NCBI GenBank assembly: GCA_021737445.1
Contig: JAIPDY010000035.1
Location: forward strand, 1-19,698
Origin: Desulfotignum sp.
Lineage (GTDB): Bacteria; Desulfobacterota; Desulfobacteria; Desulfobacterales; Desulfobacteraceae
DNA length: 19,698 bases
Direction: 5' to 3'
Shown: positions 14,869-19,698 of the stretch, piece by piece
Position numbering within the stretch: position 1 is the stretch's first letter
How the letters are laid out: each line of letters starts with the position of its first letter
Position numbers and translations under genes: made by a program
The notes under the pieces: generated by a model
The model's input: only the letters and a program-made list of their open reading frames with translations
The model's database searches: none
What the model was told of the DNA's origin: nothing

Positions 14869-16085
14869 CCTTCATTGTCCAGACCAAAGGCAGTGTGCAG
14901 TGCCCGCACAGCCAGCTCTGCATATTTGGCCAGAATAACGCAGGAGATCCGGATTTCTGACGTGGAGATCAGCCGGATATTGATGTTTTCCTCGGCCAGG
15001 GCCTTGAACATGGTGGCAGCCACGCCGGAATGGCTTTTCATGCCCAGCCCGATCACAGACACTTTGGCAATATCCTTTGCTGTGAGCACCTCTTCAGCAT
15101 TCACCTCTTTGGCCACGGCATTTGAAATTTCCAGGGCCCGGTCAAAATCATCCTTGGTCACGGTGAAGGTCAGGTCGGTTTCTCCGCCGGTCCGGGTGTT
15201 CTGGATGATCATGTCCACCATGATCTCAGCGTCTGCCAGGGGGCCGAAAATCTTGGCGGAAATGCCGGGCTGGTCAGGTACCCGTTTCAGGGTGATCCTG
15301 GCCTCATTCATATCACATGTAACCCCTGATACCACAGCGCTTTCCATATCCGCGCTTTCATTGACAACCATGGTTCCTTCCTCCTCATTGAATGATGATC
15401 TGACATGCAAAGGAATATTGTATTTTTTGGCAAAGTCCACGGACCGGATTTGAAGAACCTTGGCCCCCAAAACTGCCATTTCCAGCATCTCTTCATAGGA
15501 GATCCGGTTAATTTTCTTTGCCCTGGCACAGATTCTGGGGTCAGTGGTATATACACCGTCCACGTCTGTGAAGATTTCACACACATCCGCCTTTAAGGAC
15601 GCGGCAATGGCCACGGCCGAGGTGTCTGATCCGCCCCGGCCCAGGGTGGTGATGTCGCCGTTGTGATCAGCTCCCTGGAACCCGGCCACCACGCAGATAT
15701 ATCCCTGGTCCAGAGATTTTTTGACGTTCTGACCGTCGATATCCAGGATCCGGGCCTTGCCCGGTGTCTGGTCCGTGTGGATGCCGGCCTGGAATCCCAG
15801 AAACGACCTGGCTTTGTATCCCCGGGATTTGAGGAGCATGGCCATCAATGCGGCAGTGGTCTGTTCTCCGGTGGCAAGCAGGACATCCAGTTCCCGTTTG
15901 TCGGGCAGCTCAGCTGCCTGTCTGGCCAAAGAGATGAGATTGTCTGTCACACCTGCCATGGCAGAGAGCACCACCACCATCTGGTCGCCGGCATCATGGG
16001 CTTTTGCAACCCGGTCCGCCACCCTGGATATCCGCTGGATATCTGCCACCGAGGTGCCCCCGAATTTCTGTACTCTAAGTGCCAT
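14865..16085 (-). CDS. lysC: Aspartate kinase
   Basis: Aspartokinase phosphorylates aspartate at the head of the lysine, threonine, methionine and diaminopimelate pathways. The 406-residue product has the kinase motif KFGGTSV (7-13), FTDVDGVYTTDPRI in the catalytic domain, and two C-terminal ACT domains (SGVTCDMNEARITLKRVPDQPG and VSVIGLGMKSHSGVAATMF are their starts) for feedback control. An in-frame TTG at 16097 could extend it by four residues, but the ATG at 16085 has a GGAG eight bases upstream and gives the family N-terminus MALRVQKFGG. It follows tsaE after 29 bp. No lysine-riboswitch-sized leader exists. Confidence 0.95.
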   Translation of the reverse strand: MALRVQKFGGTSVADIQRISRVADRVAKAHDAGDQMVVVLSAMAGVTDNLISLARQAAELPDKRELDVLLATGEQTTAALMAMLLKSRGYKARSFLGFQAGIHTDQTPGKARILDIDGQNVKKSLDQGYICVVAGFQGADHNGDITTLGRGGSDTSAVAIAASLKADVCEIFTDVDGVYTTDPRICARAKKINRISYEEMLEMAVLGAKVLQIRSVDFAKKYNIPLHVRSSFNEEEGTMVVNESADMESAVVSGVTCDMNEARITLKRVPDQPGISAKIFGPLADAEIMVDMIIQNTRTGGETDLTFTVTKDDFDRALEISNAVAKEVNAEEVLTAKDIAKVSVIGLGMKSHSGVAATMFKALAEENINIRLISTSEIRISCVILAKYAELAVRALHTAFGLDNEG

Positions 16086-16114
16086 ATCATACTCCAAAAA
16101 AATGGTTTCATAAT

Positions 16115-16585
16115 TTATGAAAACAATTTGCTTAGCATGTTTGCGCCGGTCTGTCCATAGACAAAAAAAGATATGACCCTGTGGTAGTCTGAATCAAATG
16201 AAAATTTGAGTTCCAGGTCAAAGGCAAACCGGTCCTCTTTCAGCAGGTCGGGCCATTCCACCACAATCACCGCCCAGGCATCAGCCAGGTCGTCAAAACC
16301 GGTGTATGCCAGTTCCTCTGCCGATCCCAGGCGGTAAAGGTCCAGGTGGCACAGGCGCAGATTTTTGGCTGCCGGATATTCATTGATGATGGTAAAGGTG
16401 GGACTTGTGACCGGATACCGCGCATTCACCCCCAGGCCCCTGGCCAGGCCTTTGACAAACGTGGTTTTGCCGCATCCCAGGTCTCCGGTGAGGGCGATGG
16501 CCACAGGGCCGGTCACTGCCTGTCCCAGGCGGTGACCCAGGTTCCGGGTCTGATCGTCGGTCTTGGTGATGACCTGGTGTTTCAT
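16115..16585 (-). CDS. tsaE: tRNA threonylcarbamoyladenosine biosynthesis ATPase TsaE
   Basis: TsaE is the ATPase of the TsaBDE complex that adds the t6A modification at position 37 of ANN-decoding tRNAs. The 156-residue product has the Walker A motif GDLGCGKTT (34-42), PVTSPTFTIINEY (58-70), HLDLYRL (80-86) and VVEWPD (108-113), all diagnostic. Its ATG overlaps the TGA of the nnr gene (16582-16585), so the two are translationally coupled; nnr-tsaE adjacency is widespread in bacteria. Partner genes tsaB and tsaD are not in this window. Confidence 0.95.
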   Translation of the reverse strand: MKHQVITKTDDQTRNLGHRLGQAVTGPVAIALTGDLGCGKTTFVKGLARGLGVNARYPVTSPTFTIINEYPAAKNLRLCHLDLYRLGSAEELAYTGFDDLADAWAVIVVEWPDLLKEDRFAFDLELKFSFDSDYHRVISFFVYGQTGANMLSKLFS

Positions 16586-18147
16586 GTCAAATGCCTGTGG
16601 ATGGCTTCAGGAATGGCCTGGATCATGTCACCGGCCAGAAACCCGAACCCGCCCACGGTGTCGGCCAGCAGGTCCCCGCACAGCCCGTGGATGAACACCC
16701 CGGCGGCGGCTGCGTTTTCCAGTGAAAATCCCTGGGCTGCCAGCCCGGCGATCATACCGGTGAGCACATCCCCCATGCCGCCGGTGGCCATGCCCGGGTT
16801 GCCAACAGGACACAGAAAGATTTTGCCGTCCGGCAGGGCGACCAGGGTCTGGGCGCCTTTGAGCACCAGGATCACGTTGTGTGTTTTGGCAAACTTTTCT
16901 GCCACCCCGGGCCGGTCCGCCTGGACAGCTCCGGTGGAGATCCCGGCCAGCCTGGCCATCTCCCCGGGATGGGGGGTCAGAACCGCCGGGGCCTTTCGGG
17001 ACAAGAGGACTGCCGGATCGCCGGCCAGACAGTTGATGGCATCGGCATCCATGATCAGGGGAAGAGAACAGGTTTCCACCAGGGTGTGCACAAGTTTTCG
17101 GGTATCCGGGTCTGTGCCCAGTCCCGGCCCCAGTGCCAGGGCCTGCCGGTCTTTTGCCAGCGAAAGTATCCGGTCCAGACCGGCAGACGACAAGGTACCG
17201 GCAGCGGTTTTCGGCAGGGGCACGGTCATGGGCTCCACCACCATGGGTTCCACAATGGCATTGATGCTTTCCGGCACCCCCAGGGTCACCAGGCCGGTAC
17301 CAATCCGCTTGGCAGCATTGGCGCACAGGGCAGCGGCCCCGGTTTTACCGGCAGATCCGGCCAGGATCAGCAGATGACCGAATGTGCCTTTGTGGCTGCC
17401 AAAAGGCCGGGGGGGAAACAACGGAGCAATGGTTTGCTTTTCCAGCACCTGGAACCGGATATCCTGTTTTTTTGCTGCAAATCCGGGGATACCGATATCG
17501 ACGACCCGCAATTTGCCGGTGTATCGGCTGCCCGGATACAAAACATGGCCGGTCTTGGCAAAGGCAAAGGTGGCCGTGGCACAGGCTGTGATACACACAC
17601 CGCAGACCGCCCCGGTGTCCGCATTGAGCCCCGAGGGGATATCCACGGCAAATACCGGTTTTTTTGTCTGGTTGATGCACTGGATCACATCCCTGAAAAC
17701 CCCTCTCACATCCGAATTCAGCCCGGTGCCGAAAATGGCATCCACAAACAGGTCATGATGGACCAGCCGGGCCTTTTCCCTGGCAAATGCCGCCGCATCC
17801 GGTACCGCCTTCACAGCACACTCCGGAAAATAGGGCAGCAGTTTTTCCACCAGCTTCATGTTGGCTTTGGCATCCCCGGCCACCCGGTCCGGGTCGGACA
17901 ACAAAAATATTGTAACAGGAATCTGTTTTTCCATGAGATACCGGGCCATGACCCAGCCGTCCCCGCCGTTGTTGCCCCGGCCCGCCACCACCGCCACCCG
18001 GGTCTCCGGGGTGGGGCTGCAGTGTTCCATGAAAAAATCCACCGCCCCACGTCCGGCATTTTCCATGAGCACCCGTCCGGGAATACCGAATTCCTCAATG
18101 GTATAGCGATCCATCTTCTGCATCTGTTTTGCTGTAACAAGAAACAT
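16582..18147 (-). CDS. nnr: Bifunctional NAD(P)H-hydrate epimerase / ADP-dependent NAD(P)H-hydrate dehydratase
   Basis: This metabolite-repair enzyme epimerises and dehydrates damaged NAD(P)HX back to NAD(P)H. Residues ~1-215 form the YjeF_N epimerase domain (MENAGRGA, VAGRGNNGGDGWVMARYL at 54-71, DAIFGTGL, AVDIPSGLNADTG). Residues ~235-515 form the ribokinase-like YjeF_C dehydratase (LILAGSAGKTGAA, LTPHPGEMARL, and GNPGMATGGMGDVLTGMIAG at 449-468). The 521-residue length is that of intact bacterial fusions. It lies 19 bp after the S4-domain gene and overlaps tsaE by 4 bp. Confidence 0.95.
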   Translation of the reverse strand: MFLVTAKQMQKMDRYTIEEFGIPGRVLMENAGRGAVDFFMEHCSPTPETRVAVVAGRGNNGGDGWVMARYLMEKQIPVTIFLLSDPDRVAGDAKANMKLVEKLLPYFPECAVKAVPDAAAFAREKARLVHHDLFVDAIFGTGLNSDVRGVFRDVIQCINQTKKPVFAVDIPSGLNADTGAVCGVCITACATATFAFAKTGHVLYPGSRYTGKLRVVDIGIPGFAAKKQDIRFQVLEKQTIAPLFPPRPFGSHKGTFGHLLILAGSAGKTGAAALCANAAKRIGTGLVTLGVPESINAIVEPMVVEPMTVPLPKTAAGTLSSAGLDRILSLAKDRQALALGPGLGTDPDTRKLVHTLVETCSLPLIMDADAINCLAGDPAVLLSRKAPAVLTPHPGEMARLAGISTGAVQADRPGVAEKFAKTHNVILVLKGAQTLVALPDGKIFLCPVGNPGMATGGMGDVLTGMIAGLAAQGFSLENAAAAGVFIHGLCGDLLADTVGGFGFLAGDMIQAIPEAIHRHLT

Positions 18148-18166
18148 TGCCGATCACTCCAATATG

Positions 18167-18406
18167 CTAATTTTCAGATACCACAATTGTCAGAACAGCC
18201 TCCGGGGTTTCAATAACATCCCCGTGGCGTATTTTTCTTCTTTTCCGGTTTTCCGTCTGCCCGTTCACCATAACATGGCCGGCCTGGATCCGGAATTTGG
18301 CCTCCCCGCCGCTGGCTGCCAGGTTTTCAAATTTCAGAATTTTATAGAGTTCCACCGGTTCCATGGCAATCTCAACCTTCCGCCGGGTTTGTTTATCATT
18401 TGTCAT
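18167..18406 (-). CDS. S4-domain RNA-binding protein (YbcJ-like)
   Basis: The 79-residue product is essentially one S4 RNA-binding fold: YKILKFENLAASGGEAKFRI followed by QAGHVMVNGQTENRKRRKIRHGDVIE. Small stand-alone S4 proteins of this kind (YbcJ/RlbA type) are thought to act on ribosome-associated RNA, but the exact target is not established. The N-terminal start has AGGAATAATGAATC before the ATG at 18406. It is the first clearly intact gene of the nnr-tsaE-lysC transcription unit. I found no convincing promoter just upstream; the accessory patch begins only a short distance away. Confidence 0.8.
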   Translation of the reverse strand: MTNDKQTRRKVEIAMEPVELYKILKFENLAASGGEAKFRIQAGHVMVNGQTENRKRRKIRHGDVIETPEAVLTIVVSEN

Positions 18407-18441
18407 GATTCATTATTCCTGTAAAGCGCAGCCATTGTCTG

Positions 18442-18771
18442 TCACCGATGAAAAAGATTTTCATGCATCCGGGGCGGTTTTCTGGGCGGCACCTTGACTT
18501 CGGCAGCAGTTGTGCCCACCAGCAACGCACCGGCAATGTCCAGTTCCGGTCTGACAGTATTTTTACACATAGGGTATAAGAACTTAGAATACGCGTTCAC
18601 AAAGGGTGAAGCGTTTTTGCCTTTGGTTAGATCGTACTTTTGTATAGGCTTTATGGCGTATTCATTTAATAAATCTTCCCAAGGTTTAAGTGTAGGATTT
18701 TTCCAATTGCCGTAAGCCTTTCTTATCGTGAGTGCCCCGTATTTTGCGCTATGCATTAAGTTCAAAAACAA
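18442..18771 (-). pseudogene. Remnant of a NYN-domain (LabA/DUF88-type) protein, truncated and internally deleted
   Basis: The open frame encodes 109 residues. Residues 9-55 (YGALTIRKAYGNW, PWEDLLNEYAIKPIQKYDLTKGKNAS) match the first half of LabA-like NYN domains, and residues 56-66 (PFVNAYSKFLY) match their end, normally reached ~50 residues later. The stretch between, which holds the DxxDA and SDSDF acidic residues, is missing, as is the N-terminal strand with the first catalytic aspartate; homology starts at ~18747, just after the toxin stop at 18749. Residues from ~73 on (RPELDIAGALLVGTTAAEV) are in G+C-richer DNA and look like host flank. Any protein made would lack the nuclease centre. 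The family call comes from motif memory. Confidence 0.6.
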
Positions 18772-19117
18772 CCTTTAAAGACTGGTTAATTTCCTGTACT
18801 TTGTCTATTGACAATCTCCCCCGAATTTTGACCAACCTATGACGATGATCTATTGGACGTGTCTGCAAACAGTCTGCTACCGACTTTTTAGATAAACCAT
18901 TATCGGAGGAAGGATAAATTTCAACATTGGTTTTTATTCGCGCTTTTTTTGTACGCCATTCAGTAATTGGAACAACTTGAATAACAGGCACTCTTTCATT
19001 ATAAATATCGTTAGTCACAACCACACAAGGTCTGATTTTTCCGGTTTCTGAACCTTTTGACGGATCAAGATTGATGTCAATAATCATACCTCTTTTCAGC
19101 ACCGTCATTCTGGCCAT
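18749..19117 (-). CDS. MazF/PemK-type endoribonuclease toxin
   Basis: Toxins of this family cleave mRNA or tRNA at short sequences and are held inactive by a cognate antitoxin. The 122-residue product shows the CcdB/MazF fold pattern: KRGMIIDINLDPSKGSETGKIRPCVVVTND (8-37, in adjoining blocks) with the conserved RG and RP positions, QVVPIT (47-52), KKSVADCLQTRPIDHRHR (77-94) and a C-terminal helix (SIDKVQEINQSL). It appears full length. The start could be the ATG at 19117 or the ATG at 19108, which forms a 4-bp ATGA overlap with the antitoxin stop; neither has a strong ribosome binding site. Codon use is A+T-richer than in the left 18 kb. Confidence 0.88.
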   Translation of the reverse strand: MARMTVLKRGMIIDINLDPSKGSETGKIRPCVVVTNDIYNERVPVIQVVPITEWRTKKARIKTNVEIYPSSDNGLSKKSVADCLQTRPIDHRHRLVKIRGRLSIDKVQEINQSLKVVFELNA

Positions 19118-19338
19118 CCGTTTAATGAAGTTTCGGTCAATTCTTTTAACTCATCATCTTCAGAATAAATTTCAGCATATAATTCAGCGGATTTTCTTAG
19201 ACTTTCAAGTTCAACTTCTTTCTTGAAAAGCTCTATAGCCTCACGAAGCATAGAGCTTTTATCCTTAAATCCATAGACTTTAAAATTATTCAAAAACTGG
19301 GCTTGCGTTTCTTTAACGCTGAATTTTGCCTGTAACAT
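19105..19338 (-). CDS. Ribbon-helix-helix-type antitoxin of the MazF-like toxin
   Basis: The 77-residue product fits a MazF-family antitoxin: an N-terminal basic/hydrophobic strand (MLQAKFSVKETQAQFLNNFK) followed by KDKSSMLREAIELFKKEVE, consistent with a short DNA-binding ribbon-helix-helix, and an acidic C-terminal tail (EDDELKELTETSLNGWPE) of the type that wraps the toxin. AAAAGGAGG lies a few bases before the ATG, a much stronger site than that of the toxin, in line with the need for antitoxin excess. It precedes and overlaps the toxin gene, the usual order. Confidence 0.82.
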   Translation of the reverse strand: MLQAKFSVKETQAQFLNNFKVYGFKDKSSMLREAIELFKKEVELESLRKSAELYAEIYSEDDELKELTETSLNGWPE

Positions 19339-19375
19339 ATAGCCTCCTTTTGGATAATAATATTGGAACCTTATT

Positions 19376-19402
19376 TATAGGCCTATAATAGGGGCTATTA
19401 TA
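19376..19402. promoter_or_regulatory. Palindromic operator candidate over the TA promoter
   Basis: Two nested inverted repeats are seen: TATAGGCCTATA (19376-19387), a perfect 12-bp palindrome, and TATAATAG-GGG-CTATTATA (19384-19402), 8-bp arms with a 3-base spacer. They cover the -10 hexamer and the spacer. Dimeric ribbon-helix-helix antitoxins bind such sites to repress their own operon; the assignment to this antitoxin is inference. Confidence 0.55.
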
Positions 19403-19413
19403 CCAAAAGTCAA
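19385..19413 (-). promoter_or_regulatory. Promoter of the toxin-antitoxin operon
   Basis: On the - strand TTGACT (19413-19408) and TATTAT (19390-19385) are spaced by 17 bp. An alternative extended -10, TGGTATAAT, lies 11 bp further upstream. Either would give a short leader before the antitoxin ATG at 19338. The whole element overlaps two inverted repeats, as expected for autoregulation. Confidence 0.6.
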
Positions 19414-19420
19414 TAAAGCA

Positions 19421-19698
19421 GTTTGGGCAGATGAGAAAGGCTAACCCCCGGCTCACAGGCCTCGAGGTAAGAGTGGTCCTTGTTGAAGGTGAAGCCGGAT
19501 GTGTCCGCCCGGGATGGGCGTGAATTTATGGGGTGAAAGTGCCGCCGCGCAACGGCGGGAACAAGTTAATTCTTGGATATGTAAAGCAATAGAAGCAAAT
19601 CAGGTCGGATGATCGAAGGTAAAAACGGGTTCGTCTGCTGTCAGAGTCCAGTGTGGGGGCCTGCAGGAAAATTCTGGAAAGTTTGTTAAAAACAGGAT
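19421..19698 (+). mobile_element. 5' part of a probable group II intron (cut by window end)
   Basis: From about GTTTGGGCAG (19421) the sequence has the look of the 5' domain I of a bacterial group II intron: AAAGGCTAACCCCCGG, then GGCCTCGAGG, TTGTTGAAGGTGAAGCCGG, paired CCGCCCG/GGGCG-type elements, GAATTTATGGGGTGAAAGTG and the short hairpin GCCGCCGCGCAACGGCGG. The 5' end GTTTG differs from the usual GTGYG, so the boundary is tentative. The reverse transcriptase/maturase ORF would lie beyond the window. The element is on the strand opposite to the TA genes and starts about 8 bp from their -35 hexamer. No ORF of note is seen in the 278 bases. Confidence 0.7.

Noticed and set aside
16879..18216. 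445-codon open frame on the + strand
   Set aside because: It is antisense to nnr, which has full motif support; the frame is open because of G+C-biased third positions and has no recognisable domain.
18448..18464. Hairpin ATGAAAA-AGA-TTTTCAT as a terminator after the NYN remnant
   Set aside because: The stem is short and A+T-only in most pairs, and no U tract follows on either strand.

Overview
The window carries bacterial chromosome sequence with tightly packed genes, short or overlapping gene junctions and moderately high G+C, except for a visibly A+T-richer last ~1.1 kb. The gene content (a fused CobA/HemD siroheme enzyme next to hemC, selA, and a spc/alpha ribosomal operon with Cys-containing L36 and S4) suggests a Desulfobacterota (Desulfobacteraceae-like) sulfate reducer. 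That assignment is inference from gene recognition; no 16S or database comparison was possible.

Layout. (1) Positions 1-5207, + strand: the end of the spc operon and the alpha operon (rpmD end, rplO, secY, infA, rpmJ, rpsM, rpsK, rpsD, rpoA, rplQ), closed by a strong 15-bp-stem terminator at 5262-5300. No adk or map gene lies between secY and infA. (2) 5355-9074, - strand: a cofactor operon read as FmdB-type zinc-ribbon protein, hemC, cobA/hemD fusion, moaA, with a good sigma70-type promoter at 9111-9139. (3) 9187-13356, - strand: selA, a degenerate GGDEF-TPR protein, gmhA and a deoxyhypusine-synthase-like protein, two of the three junctions being 4-bp ATGA overlaps. (4) 13461-13946, - strand: orphan acetolactate synthase small subunit; divergent from it, pyrF (14128-14868, +) with a near-consensus promoter. 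(5) 14865-18406, - strand: S4-domain RNA-binding protein, nnrE/nnrD metabolite-repair fusion, tsaE, lysC; lysC and pyrF converge and overlap by 4 bp.

(6) 18442-19698: an A+T-rich accessory patch. It holds the deleted remnant of a NYN (LabA/DUF88-type) nuclease-like gene, a ribbon-helix-helix/MazF-type toxin-antitoxin pair with a palindromic operator over its promoter, and the 5' part of what looks like a group II intron, on the opposite strand and starting a few bases beyond the TA promoter; the intron runs off the window.

Most of the window is housekeeping: translation, transcription, protein export, tetrapyrrole and molybdopterin synthesis, selenocysteine, heptose, branched-chain, pyrimidine and aspartate-family metabolism, tRNA t6A and NAD(P)H repair. 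The parts most worth a second look are the selA / GGDEF-TPR / gmhA / DHS-like operon, the Cys-repeat tail of the FmdB-type protein, and the right-hand TA/intron/NYN-remnant patch.
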